This document shows, one piece after another, positions 35,947-47,140 of a stretch of DNA of 64,000 nucleotides; the first letter of the stretch is position 1; each line of letters begins with the position of its first letter. Where the stretch lies: NCBI GenBank assembly GCA_025331445.1, contig JAIWNE010000059.1:124001-188000 (forward strand), written 5' to 3'. Both the position numbers and the translations under genes were made by a program. The DNA is from Blakeslea trispora (Eukaryota > Mucoromycota > Mucoromycetes > Mucorales > Choanephoraceae). A model generated the notes under the pieces. The model was given only the letters and a program-made list of their open reading frames with translations, was not told where the DNA came from and did no database searches.

Positions 35947-36675
35947 GTTGAATAGACAAGAAAAAAAAAAGGCAAAGATAGCTTTATCCCTATAAACCTA
36001 TAAAGAAAAAAAGACGAAAAAAAAAAATAGAGAGAAAAAAAAAAAAGGGTTAAACAGAAAGTAAGCGTAAAAAAAAAGTACGAAATTTAATTTAAAAGTC
36101 AGGGTAAATTTGACCCCCCCTCCCCTTCTCTCTCTCTCTCTCTCTCTCTCAAAATACCAAAGATAGTATCTCTAGCTGATGTAAAGTCAAAAGCAATTCT
36201 GTTTCTCTCTTGTTAAAAAGACCGTGTTTCATTTTCGTGTATTTGTCATTTTCTGCTGTAAGGACAAGTCACGACGCTTTGATGGATTGTTTTTTTAAGA
36301 CTTGTAGAAACCTTACTAAATTCTAATTACATTCTATTAATGGCAAAGTCGATTTTCAATCTGATAAAATACAAGTCAATGAATAGCCTATGACGAACCT
36401 ATTTTCATGCAGCCCAAAAAGTAAAAAGAAAGTAAATGTCTGCTAATGTTTATATCAACTGATGGCCAGTTTAAAGTCAATAGGGTAAGACAAGATAAAC
36501 GCATTGTTTGCTTATGTAATAAAAGAAGATGGCTTTTTGGTATCAATGAATTTGTACATTTTTTTTATTAAAGAAACACGGATAGTTTCAATACATACAT
36601 ACACACGCATAAATCAAAAGGCAAGTGAATGATCTAGAAGTATACCTCATTTCTAATTCTAAAGAAGGAGAAACG
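35947..36675. other. PUF promoter and CUE-gene 3' flank
   Basis: A-rich runs at 35960-36080, a (TC)n tract at 36127-36150 and AT-rich sequence. No gene. Confidence 0.55.
36127..36150. repeat. (TC)n microsatellite
   Basis: Twelve uninterrupted TC units about 180 bp upstream of the PUF start codon. Confidence 0.9.
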
Positions 36676-37534
36676 TTAAGAGCTTGTTCTTCGTTCTAAG
36701 GCTTTTAGCATCTGGTCTCTTCTTTGTTCTGCAGAGAGCGAATTCAATTCTTCTACTGACATTTCATCAAATGCCTTTTCATCAGTGGAGCTATTTTGAA
36801 TCTCCTGCGATTGTTTCTTTTGTTGCTGTTCCATCAACTTCTTTCTGGCCTGAAGGACCATGAATTCTTTGCGTTTCTTTAACATCTCTTGTCGTTTATC
36901 AGGACTAGCTTCCCAAACCTTGGGTGGTTCTTGCTCCAACTCTTTTTCCTTTTGAACATCAATCTTATATCTCTGAACCAAATTGGGATGATTGGGTGAA
37001 CCACGAGTATGACTACTGTTGTTGTTATTACTACTACTGCTGCTGGCGTTCATGTTGGGACTATTTGTAGTAGATGATTGAGCCTGAGGTGGCTATCGAA
37101 TGGGAAATAAGTAATCTCAAGACATGACACGCAACCATTCTTACCAAAGGGAGACCTCCTTCACGTAATGCATTATCCACTGTGGTCTCAACAGAACCTG
37201 TTCTTTGCAGGTCAGCCTGAATAGCAGCTGTAGGAATGCTGGGAAACATAGCGCGCACTTGCTCAATCTGACAAGACAAAGCACTATTAGACTATGCTTT
37301 CCGAGACATTGTAAGATCAGACCTACCATCTGAGGAGTGACACGATGTTGCATGCGTCTGTTGACTGTACGTCTTGTGCCTGGCTGTTGTTGTTGTTGCT
37401 GCTGTGGATTTCCTCCTTTAATAACAAGTCAGTCTTGACACAATCCTATTGTTTCTCATTTCCTTACCAAGCATCCAACGTAAGGCAATAAGAATCAGAA
37501 ATACTGCAACTATGATAGATACACTGTCGTTCAT
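36676..37534 (-). CDS. ER membrane CUE-domain protein (Cue1/Cue4-like)
   Basis: The start MNDSVSIIVAVFLILIALRW gives an N-terminal membrane anchor (residues 5-18). A Gln run and basic RRTVNRR segment follow, then a CUE domain: QMIEQVRAMFPSIPTAAIQ ... TGSVETTVDNALREGG, with the MFP and final leucine/alanine positions that bind ubiquitin. The C-terminal part is charged and coiled (DKRQEMLKKRKEFMVLQARKK). In yeast, Cue1 recruits Ubc7 to the ER for ERAD. The Cue1-type role is inferred from the anchor-plus-CUE layout, and a U7BR-like C-terminus is not clearly seen. Four exons with short introns at about 37088-37142, 37269-37325 and 37414-37468. Confidence 0.85.
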
Positions 37535-39307
37535 TTACACTGTAGAATGAATGAGAAAAAAAAATGGAGAAATTGAATTGTCAGTCGATGTTGATCGAAT
37601 TCAAACTCAGTAATTCGTTGACCTACAAATTGAGTAGCTTGCAATGATAGGTATGTTCTGTCATCATAATAATAAAAAGAGAGACTATGTATGCTGTTGA
37701 CTCTAAGGAGGGCTTGAGTTTTGTTTAGAAAGATCAGGCTGTTTTCTTGTTGAAAAAAAAATCAGATGTTGATTTGCTCCAGATATGAACACCTCAATGG
37801 AGGAGAGGTGCTTGGGCTCAATAAGGCTATATTTGCTGTCTCTCTCTTTTTTTTTCGTACATTTATGCTGTATATTCTATTCATTTAGAACGCCCATATG
37901 CAGAGGTCTATTTGAAGTTTTCCCTCTCTCTCTCTCTCTCTCTCTCCCTTTTTGCTCCTCAGGGCTGGCAAAGCAGAGTTAGAAATTAAGTTTACGTTAT
38001 GAGTTGATTTCACTATTTTCTTTTTATGATATCACTATGCTCAGGTTGAATGCAGTGCTTCTTTCATGTCTCATGTATTGTTCATGGAAACAAGAGGTAG
38101 TTTTGGCTCATAACACAGTAAATGAATGACGCTTTTTGCTTATTATTGCTAAATTATAGGCTCAATACTCCCAAGGTGTAAAGTAGCTTGAGATATATAT
38201 ATAAAAGGAGTTTATGCTATTCAAAAATTGTTGGAGCATTCATGATTTTCAAACATTTTCTTTTTGAGAAAAAGGAAATTTGACCGAGTATTTGATATTG
38301 AAATTATTTGTAAAGTATAGCCACTTTGTCATTTCGTAAAGAAAACACCTCATAACCAAGATCTCAAATATATGCCAAAAGAAAGAGAGCAAAGGGAGAA
38401 CTGTAGGTGCTCGGATGTTGTTTGTGTCTGTGAAACATGTAGTCTTTAGTTTTTTTTTTTTGCCAATTTTAGTTTTGAATTTCGAGAATTACAATCAAGC
38501 AAGATGCTGCACATATGGAAATCACATTGCAGTTGCTTGTATTATTAAACCATATCGGAACACTCAGCAACACAAAAGAAAAACAAACAAGTGATGTATT
38601 TCAGTTACAGACAAGAAAATTGCCAACAAAAGAAAGAAAGAGGTCAATTCAATGTAGATTGCTTCAGGATGAACAAATGATGTATTACGTATAAAACAAT
38701 CTCAGCCTATATAGTTGCTATCCTCATGAAGTGAGAAATATGGTTTTTTTATCATCATACAGAGCAATGTTACAGTACCTCTTTCAATACTGCCATTTCT
38801 ACTTTGCACATTGTCTGGTTCATCTTGGGTCTAGTGAACTGTAATTAATGACGTTGAATCAACTTGCCTGAGCCCCTAAAGGACAGTGAACGCCAAGCTG
38901 CATCATCTTAAATGAGAATCTTTATTTGGCTTACCAGTTGCAGTCATCGCTCTTTTTTTTTTGTTTTGTTTACCAATGGTCAATATGACAGAAATACACT
39001 TGTTCATAACAAAAAGAGATTGTATTTTATGCTGATGTCCTTTCTTTTCTGGAACGATAAGGATATTAAAATCTTTTCTTGTTCACTTTCTCGAAACTGT
39101 AGGATCTAGTTTATGATTTAAAAAAAATCAATATTATTTATTTGTTTACAAGTCTGGTATTGACTTTTTTTTTTTTTTGAAATTGACAACTTGATAGTTT
39201 GATAATTATGTATAATAAAGAAATGAAGAAGGGGGGGGGGATATAATGATATTTTAGACAAAGCAAGACACAGGTCTAGCTTTTCTTGGTATGTAGATAA
39301 TGAGGAG
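37535..39307. other. gene-free stretch
   Basis: 1.8 kb of AT-rich DNA with a (CT)n tract at 37924-37946 and several homopolymer runs. Short ORFs, for example 37785-37982, consist largely of the microsatellite. No gene supported. Confidence 0.6.
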
Positions 39308-40292
39308 CTACCAAACCGAAGTCTGTTCCTCGTCATTCGATGGCTGTCGTTGGTGATTATCCATTTGATTGATAGCTAAAAGATGATCGCTAAATAAAGA
39401 GTTTTGATAGACTTTTTTCCCTTTATAGATCAGACCACCTTGTTGCTGGTATTGTTCGTACTGTTCTTGCCGAAGCATTCGCATGGTCTCAAACAGGGCA
39501 GAGTCCATCTGTTCTCTAAGACGATTGTTTTTGATTTCATTTCTTCTAGCAGCAGCCAACTCTAGCCGCTCCTTGACATGATCGTGCCTCTGTGATTCAG
39601 TTGATAGATGAGAGCTTGCATTACTAGAACAGACTGATCTGATAGTAGATGTCAATCTTGGATCTGTTGTGGTTTCATCTTTTGTAAAAGGACTTTTGAG
39701 CCAACAAGGTTCTCGTTCATTCTTGCCAATAGTCAAATGTTGTATATCTCCCATGGTAGGGTCATGACTATAGACTGAATGGCCGTCATGGCGATAGATG
39801 ATGTGGTGCTGAGAAGGTGAGTGAGTGACATCACATTTGTATTGAGTTGCATCTAATTCTTGCAGCAATTCCGTCTTCCATTCAGATATATTGTTTTCCA
39901 AGACAGATAAACTTGGTTTTGGGCGGATATAATAATTATCTATTAAGCTATGACGATGATGATCAAGATTAGCTGTGTTTTTATTTTTTGTGCGAAATGG
40001 CTCGAATGAAGCACTTGATTTCTTTTTACTCAGTTGAGCTATAGAAAAAAAATAAATGAGTTCGCTTGCATTCACTGTAGAATAAGAATCTTACATTCGC
40101 ATTGACCAAAAAGTTTTTTACAAAATTTAGTAAAAAAATTGGCGTTTGATTGTTCACATTCGTTTCTATAGCAAAAAAAAAAAAAAAATCTTTTTTAAAT
40201 TTATTTATTTTTTTTATAATAAATTTTGCTTACTTTTCAACCTCCTTTTTATCCCAAAAGAAGGATCGTTTTTTACCAATTCGTTTATTCAT
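39308..40292 (-). CDS. unrecognised three-exon protein with N-terminal Cys motif
   Basis: I do not recognise this family. The model has exon 1 at 40234-40292 (ATG at 40292), exon 2 at 40095-40165 and exon 3 at 39308-40038. The introns are 68 and 56 bp with GTAAGC/GTAAGA donors and CTATAG acceptors. All junctions keep frame, giving about 286 residues. It begins MNKRIGKKRSFFWDKKEVEK and continues NECEQSNANFFTKFCKKLFG then QCE, a compact Cys/aromatic motif lying in exon 2 that would be missed if only the long exon were called. The rest is polar and His/Gln-rich, with a coiled segment near ERLELAAARRNEIKNNRLRE and an EQYEQYQQQ run. Likely soluble. No catalytic motif seen. Confidence 0.7.
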
Positions 40293-41590
40293 CAAAAGGG
40301 AAAAATTATTTTTTTTTTAAAGGAGAGTAAAAGGGGGGGAAGAGAAGAAGAAAAAAAAAGAAAGAGAGAAGATGAGAGAGGAAAGAGAGGAGAGGCAAAA
40401 ATAAATAAATAATAAAAAAAAAAAGAGAATTTTCGAAAAATAAAAAAGAAAGAGAGAGGGGAAAAAAAGAAAGAGTAGCGGAAAAGACGGAATGGGTCCG
40501 AATTTCTCTCAAGGGTAGCACTTGTTGTAAATTACACCATTTCCGAAAATAGATTGTGAACTTGCCGAAAGAAAGAAAGAAAGAAAGAGAGAAATTACAC
40601 AATTCTGTTATTACTATTTCAAAGAATTTACAATTCGTATTTAATATAATTTTCCTGTCATTTAGACTTTAAATCAAAGCAGTTTCTTTTAAATTGATAT
40701 TATGCTTGTATGGATGGTAGAAACAAAAGAGAGATCTTTTTTTTATGGGGTAAATTCAATTTCTTGTTCTTCTCTGTTGTACGAGCCTTTTTTTTTTTTT
40801 TTAGTTCAGATGACCACATTCTAGTTCCCTTACAGTCATATGCCAAGTAACATTCTCTCTTTTATATTAACACAAAGACTTTATAGATCGACGCCTCATT
40901 AGAAAACAAACAAATAAAAGTCAATTCTTTAATAATAGGTTGAACATGTCAAAATGAACAATACGGGTTTGATTTATTCTTGGAGAAAAAAAGTAGCCTT
41001 CTCAATTAGGTCTCTAGTTTTATTTTTTTTTTTCCTTTATAAGAGAAAATCAAGTGATTCATAGTTGTGTGGTGTGGTAGGTAAACTCTGTTTGCCATTC
41101 AGAAATAGACAGTTCAACTTGTCAAAAGAAAGGAAAGCTATGCTTTTATTTTCAACTGCCGTTTCGATAAACCAATAAGGACATGATGTTCTTTGCGTCT
41201 TTTTAAAATGTACCTGTAAATTTGCTTAGTAGATAGAAAAAAAGAAAAAACCAATCTCGGGAAAGAAAAAAGACATAAAGTACAAGACTTTTTCTTTATT
41301 GCTCGATCTTAAGAGTTTGATACAAGAGTAACATATAAATAATTCTTACATAGAAGCGTATGATAGACTCTATGTTGGCTTGCCTTTCTTTCCAACATGT
41401 AAAAAGAGACAAGAATAAGGCAACATACACAGTTGAATTTCACAAGAGTCATAAACAGAGTACAAATGTCAAGTAAAGGGAAGACAAACTATTCTCTTGC
41501 CTCAATTAGAGCTATTTATTGAGTATTGATGCATGGAATAATATCTATTAACCATGATAGGTACATAATCAATAAAAGAAAAGCTCTGAC
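40293..41590. other. AT-rich low-complexity intergenic region
   Basis: Long A/AG-rich runs at 40310-40480, GAAA repeats at 40568-40592 and poly-T blocks at 40738-40802 and 41020-41036. No gene. Low-complexity purine/pyrimidine strand asymmetry is the main feature. Confidence 0.65.
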
Positions 41591-43447
41591 TTAGGTTTCA
41601 ATACGAATGGACGATCGAGTCGCTTTGGTTTCTTTATCTAGAACAGTAGCAATAGGGTGTGTGCGCAATGACCATAATGTCTCTTTACCTTTTGGAGATC
41701 TGGGTAATTCCGGAATATCGTCCCAATCGGATGCTTCCAATCGAGCCATCTTGCCATGAAAAGCAAACCCTAACAACATGATGATACCTGCCACAACAGC
41801 CTGAAAGATGAGTCCATACATCATATTGTTGACAGGTATGCCTCTAGCATCTCTTGTAGCATCCAATATCAAATTAAACACAAACCCAAATGCTTGAGCA
41901 CCTTGCCATAAGATAGAACTCGCTGTAGATTCTGCTACTGGATAAGATGCTGATCATACAGGTTGAATGGTCTCAATCAATAGAGAAAAAAAATAGTACA
42001 ACTTACTTTCTGAGCCTAATTCAATCACCACAGGTACCAAGAAGGACAGAAAGAACTGATTCATGGTCAAGACAAACAAAAGAGAGGCAAATGAGCCCTT
42101 GGGAACTAGATTGAGCAAGTTATGTTCTTTTTTTTCTCTTGTTTTGTTGATTGTTTTTTTTTTACTTACTAACAAAGATAAAAGCAACATCAGTAATAAA
42201 TACCATGGGTGTTACTAGTTTTAATAATAGTTTATGTTGCTTTGTTTGATCAAGTACGGGACCTGCAGTAGCTGAATTAAAGAGAAAGGGTTATTCAACA
42301 GCATCATCCTAAACAAACCCCCACTTTATCATCATGGTAACCTTACTGCAGCCTAATGTTCCAGCAAAGAAAGCCAATGCATTCAATAGACCTGCATGTC
42401 TATCTGAATAACCATAGGGGCCTACAATCTGAGTAAACAGTGAACCAAAGGCAATACTTAAGCCTACGTTGAATGAGTGAATCAGAAACAGAATCCAGAA
42501 ATTGAAATTGCTTGTCAAAAGAACGAGCCCCTTGAGGTAAGGAGGACGTTCGACATCTGATTTGGCCATGGGTGGTTTAGGAGGTTTTACAGGCATTGAG
42601 AGTAACAAGAGAAAAGTCAGACCAGCAAAGCCAGACACTAGATGTAACTAAAGGGAAACAACGTCTATGAGCTGATGGATTTATGTGTCAAGGAATCGAT
42701 AATTTACCACAAGAGGTATTTTGTCTACATAAGTAGCCAAGGTAGGAATCACAAACATGACCAAAATAGCTCCATAATTGGATGCTATCAACAATAAAAG
42801 AACAATGTTACCCCGGAATAAGCATAATCATCCTAAATTGCACATATTCATGTTTACCTACAAACATGCCAGCTGTTGCTCGTAAGTTTTCAGTAAACCA
42901 AGTAGAAGCAAACTAATGGTAGTTTTATGAGTTTTATCGAGAAATACATGTCTCTATGCTTAAAATTTACCATGGTCATGATATTCAATGTCATGGGTGA
43001 AGCAATGGCTCCTACTGTCTGACCTACCATGGTCCAGACAAAAGAAGGTGGATTGGTGATGGTCGATAGACTTCGAATGGCTGATCCTAGAGCACAGAAA
43101 ATACCTGCCATGATAATCTAGAGAGAGAGAGGTTTATAAGGCTTACATTCTGCTCATAAAGAACCAACATTTACTGATAATTGAACACCTAGTTTCTCAA
43201 ACAGATAACCGGTAAAGCAACTCATGATAACATAGACAATGCATTGGACACTAGCCAGCCAATTGACAGAAGTGAGTGTGATGCCAAAATAATGACTTGT
43301 CAAAGTAGGGATGGCACTGTAGGTATATTGAAAGACCGATATGGCTGTTCTGATCAAGACCAGCAAGAAGAGAGCATACCATGCTTGAGGATATGTCTTG
43401 TATTCTTTAGACTGTATTGATAGGCTATCATCACTGGATTCTGTCAT
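41591..43447 (-). CDS. MFS transporter, SLC49/FLVCR-like
   Basis: About twelve membrane helices over six or seven exons. The N-terminal half has WYALFLLVLIRTAISVFQYTY and INWLASVQCIVYVIMS-like helices, plus the loop GYLFEKLGVQLS, the family's motif-A counterpart. Then come VGQTVGAIASPMTLNIMTM and ASNYGAILVMFVIPTLATYV. After a cytosolic loop with PPKPPMAKSDVERPPY, the second half has ILFLIHSFNVGLSIAFGSLF and GLLNALAFFAGTLGC, like FLVCR/SLC49 carriers. Substrate unknown: animal relatives carry choline, ethanolamine or haem. I prefer the ATG at 43447 (MTESSDDSLSIQ). An in-frame ATG at 43519 would add 24 residues including a Phe-rich run from a pyrimidine tract. Confidence 0.85.
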
Positions 43448-43851
43448 GGAGAATAAGGGTATCAATTGAAAGAAAAAAAGAAAGAATGAATGAAGCACTT
43501 TTCTCTTTCTTGTTGACATGTAGGAGATTTTAAGGAGATTTCTTTATTTGGTAAAGAGTGAAAGACTTGACATCATGTCACATGACATTGTATTTTGTCT
43601 TTGATGAATGAAACGCTGCATTAAGAAAAAAAAAAAGAGGGAGTGCAATAAGCAGCCTTCATTCAAGTCTCCACAGAAATACTATTGGCTGTTTTAAAAA
43701 AAAAATAAAAAGTGCCACCCCACATGGTGCGCTAAACATGTATGCTTAAGGACTTTTTTAAAAAAAAAACTCTCTCTCTCTCTAAAAAAAAAGGTTATTT
43801 CATTAAAAGCCCTTTCTCATCGAGTTGACTTCTTATTCAACGAATGCCACA

Positions 43852-45159
43852 ATGACTGAAACATATCCCAAAACCACCATCAAGGTAATAAAGAAAAACA
43901 ACCTATTTCTCCATGTTATAAACGCGTCTAGTTAGATCACAACCAAAACTGAATATGAAAGAGAAATGAAGCGAATCACCAAACTGTTCTCTCAAAAGGA
44001 GACAGAAGAGACGTGGGATCAATTCAAACGAGCTCTAGATAACTTGAGTCAGTGGATCACACAAGAGAACATTAGTTCATGGACAACATTTCCAACTCAT
44101 CTAAAACAACTCAAATTACCCATCATTCGTTGTGTAAGTCATTCTTATAAGAGAGAAATGATAGACTGAACCATCTGTGACTAGCTTGAATCACCTCGTA
44201 CCTTGTTATCTGCTTCTGCTTCAGGCTTATTGAAATCAACAGCCCAAACCATGAAAACCGATTTCTCCAAACTAAACCCTCTCTTTGTGGAAGCTATCAT
44301 CAAGCAGTTTGGTAGCACCAACAAGATCCATAGTGCACGTATCCAAAGTGACTATAAAGAAGTGATTGAGCATGCTAAACTACCCAAGTGTATCTCTCTC
44401 TTTAGCGAGTACTTGATCAACAAGATCAAACACAAGAACAACAGTCACTTGCGCTTCTGTCTAGCTGACTGTCTTGTGGTGCTCATCCGAGTCAATCCAG
44501 AGACTGTGCTGAAAAGACTGAGTCAAGATATTGAGAGAGCTATTCGAGTTGCTTCTACAGATGCCTGTGCCTCGGTTCGTTCTGCCATACGCCAGGTCTA
44601 CAAGGCCTATGATGAAAAGATGCCTGAACTAGCCAGTCTGTTCTATGCTCACTTGACACGTGCTGAACAGAAACATTTAGAACCTCAAGTTCATCCAGTC
44701 ACTCTCCGTCGATCTTCTTCTTTTTCTTCTTCTAGCACGCTTCACACTACACCTATCTTGCCACAAAAGTCATCTAGTACTCTCTCAAGTCATAAAAGAC
44801 ATCAAAAGACACCATCGACTCTATCTTCTCAATCAATCCATACCCCCAACATCAAGACGACTGTAAATAACCATCCACAATCCAAACATACCCTATCAAA
44901 AGAGAGTCAGAAAATCACCTCTAGCTTGATGGAGACAGAAGCATTACTTTCATCCTCTTCTTCTTCTACTTCTACTTCTTCATCATTTTCCCTACCTTCA
45001 CCTTCCTTGTCTCTGCCTTTGTCAGTAGGTCAAAAAAGACCCCACCAAGATGATAACCATACAATCAAGCCAGTCAAGAAACATAGGGCATTACCACCTA
45101 TCTCTACTACAATGCGACATAAGAAAATCCTAAATAAAAAAAAATCAAGAGGGAGTTGA
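43852..45159 (+). CDS. TOG/CLASP-type microtubule-associated protein
   Basis: Exon 1 (43852-43884) encodes MTETYPKTTIK. Exon 2 joins at 43936 (ITTKTEYEREMKRITKLF) and exon 3 at about 44185. The middle is a CLASP-N/TOG helical array with LSQWITQEN, LNPLFVEAIIKQFGSTNKI, HLRFCLADCLVVLIRVNPE and ASTDACASVRSAIRQVY, the last resembling the conserved CLASP stretch around DA-x-VR. The C-terminal third is Ser-rich, basic and disordered, which suits microtubule-lattice binding. At roughly 390 residues it is much shorter than animal CLASPs and has one recognisable TOG, so a specialised or partial role is possible. It presumably stabilises spindle or cytoplasmic microtubules. Confidence 0.8.
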
Positions 45160-45352
45160 AATATTTATAGAGATAATCCCAGAAAAATAGTATAAATAGA
45201 GTGTCATGTGTACACACTTTTTTTCTTTTTTTTTTTTCTTTCTTTTTTTTTTTCACTTTTTTCCACTCTTTTTTCTCTTTAACAATCACAGACAATCCAT
45301 TCTATCATATATAAAAGAGAAAGCAAATTTGAATGGTTGATTTCTGTATCCT

Positions 45353-45682
45353 ATGTATCAGAACCGATTCCCGCTTAAATCTAATTCCATGATAGACTGT
45401 CCTGTAAATAACGAATCCCTTCATGATCACCCACAAGAGATTACTTGGTTATTCTTTCGGGACAACAAATGGATTCCCTTTCAATCAAACAATCATTACA
45501 AAATAGAGCAGGCCTTTACTTTGGGAGGTAAGCTATTATTGTGAGTTATTTGAATGATATTAATCAAATAAACAACAACAAAAAAAGGAATCTATGTAGA
45601 TATTAAAGGTAAGCAATACAGATCAAGCAATCATCCTTTTCTTGAGCTAATATCCAACAAGATCTTAATTTTCCACATCTAA
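45353..45682 (+). CDS. small WWE-like domain protein
   Basis: Two exons (45353-45527, 45588-45682) give about 89 residues. The core TWLFFRDNKWIPFQSNNHYK then IEQAFTLGG then IYVDIKGKQY follows the WWE pattern: two Trp, then hydrophobic-Glu-x-Ala and a terminal strand. WWE domains bind (iso-)ADP-ribose units or ubiquitin-pathway partners, and here the domain is nearly the whole protein. A TATAAAAG lies about 40 bp upstream (45310-45317). The acceptor AAAAAAAG has no pyrimidine tract, so the splice is less certain. Without it the first exon would stop at 45544. Fold assignment is by eye. Confidence 0.6.
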
Positions 45683-45784
45683 AGAGTATACGCGTATTTC
45701 CAACTAGAATGTATCTATCTTACTTGGGCATGAAATATCGATTAAGTTGTGTCATACAAGGTTGAATAAAACAAATTTATTAAG

Positions 45785-46980
45785 TTATTTCTCTTGTACA
45801 GGTGAACACAAGACACCTGTAAATGCAGACATAAGAGCACGTTGATGAGCAAATCGAGCTGTATAACCACCTGCTCTTGCCTGTCTATTGTTATTGAGAT
45901 AGTCTACAGTAGGATCCTGATAGCTTTCACGCACAACATAACCACTGGTGTATTCATAAGCAAGTTCATAAGGATCAAACACACTCTCTGCTTCTTTTGT
46001 CTCATTCTCCATGACAGAAGTAATCCAGGATGGCGTAGATGACTTGTTATTGTTTGCAGCTGAAGGCTGTTTAAGGGCAGAGGATCGTTTTAGAGCAGTG
46101 GCCTGTCTGTTCTGAATGACAGACTGAGCTGATTTGTTACTATTGGCTAATTCGGCAATAATATCCGATTTCTCTAATTCCTTCTGTCGTCTCTCTTCTT
46201 CCAACTGTTGAAGATATTCCTTCTGTTTCTGTTCTCTCTCTTGTTTGTCCAGTTCATCTTGATAGCTTCTCACTCTCTGTTCATTCACACTTCTCGCCTG
46301 ATTGGCTGCAATGCTGTCCTTGTTTTCTTGTTCATAAGCTGCTATCTTTGCCTCTGTTTCTGCTACATCCACTTCATTCATCAGATTGAAAGCTAGCATT
46401 ATCCTATAAGTATATGTTTTTTTTGAATGTCTATGGATCACTTTACTGATATCTTCTACCATCTCTAAATAGTCATTATAAGCTCTTAAACTAGAGAAAT
46501 CTTCGGGTCGTTTATTGAACCTAGACAAGAGGGCTTAATATCGTTTTTGTACTGTACCATTTACTTACACTCTAGCTGCTCTCTTTCGAATCCGCACTTC
46601 CTTTTCTACTGCTAAATCCTCAAAGATCTGTGACATGAATTGGTTCTTTCTTAGTACTTGTAAGCAGATAGGACAAGGTGCTGGTCCTGCTCCAAACAAT
46701 CGATCGATACATGACTCACACCTATAAACTATCAGTACAGGGATATCCTCTTTAGCTTCATACTTACATCTTGTGAAAGCATGGTGATACCAATAGCTTG
46801 AGATTGGGTGTTAGGTATTTATCACTTTTACAGACAGGACATTGAGCATCTTCTTCCTATGATCCAATCAGCAAATAAGTTTCTATCAAACTATATGAAA
46901 CAATCACTTGCTTGAAATGACACTACAGAAGAACCTGTCTTGCCAATCATAAGTGTCTGATGTTTTAATGTGTTTGTCAT
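45785..46980 (-). CDS. TFB3: TFB3/MAT1, TFIIH CDK-activating-kinase assembly factor
   Basis: RING-finger subunit joining the Cdk7-cyclin H kinase to core TFIIH. The start MTNTLKHQTLMIGKTGSS leads through a GC-AG intron (46857-46911) into a C3HC4 RING: EEDAQCPVCKSDKY, LVSPCFHKMCESCIDRL, GPAPCPICLQVLRKNQF. Then come QIFEDLAVEKEVRIRKR and YNDYLEMVEDI; a further intron there joins to TFNLMNEVDVAETEAKI, as in other MAT1 proteins. A long helical coiled-coil follows (QDELDKQEREQKQKEY). The C-terminus DPYELAYEYTSGYVVRESY with GGYTARFAHQRALMSAF is the Cdk7/cyclin-binding end. SEC65 diverges 160 bp away. Confidence 0.94.
46857..46911 (-). other. GC-AG intron in TFB3
   Basis: Donor TTTCAA|GCAAGT and acceptor ATCATAG|GAAG, 55 bp, phase 0, joining SFQ to EEDAQCPVC. 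The nearby GTGATT used as donor would give a stop within ten codons. Confidence 0.85.
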
Positions 46981-47140
46981 TGTTGCAAAAGAACCAAAAA
47001 AAAAGGCGCGTAGTTTCTTATTTTTTTAAAAGACAAAAAGTGATATCATGTGACCATTGTCAAATCATCATTTTATCCAGCGTGGAATAAACCACTATTT
47101 TTTCTTTCTTTTTTTTTTCTTGACAATAACAGTACTCACC
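46981..47140. promoter_or_regulatory. bidirectional promoter region TFB3/SEC65
   Basis: 160 bp between divergent ATGs, with a T-rich tract next to SEC65 (47098-47120) and an A-run next to TFB3. CACC directly precedes the SEC65 ATG. Confidence 0.55.
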
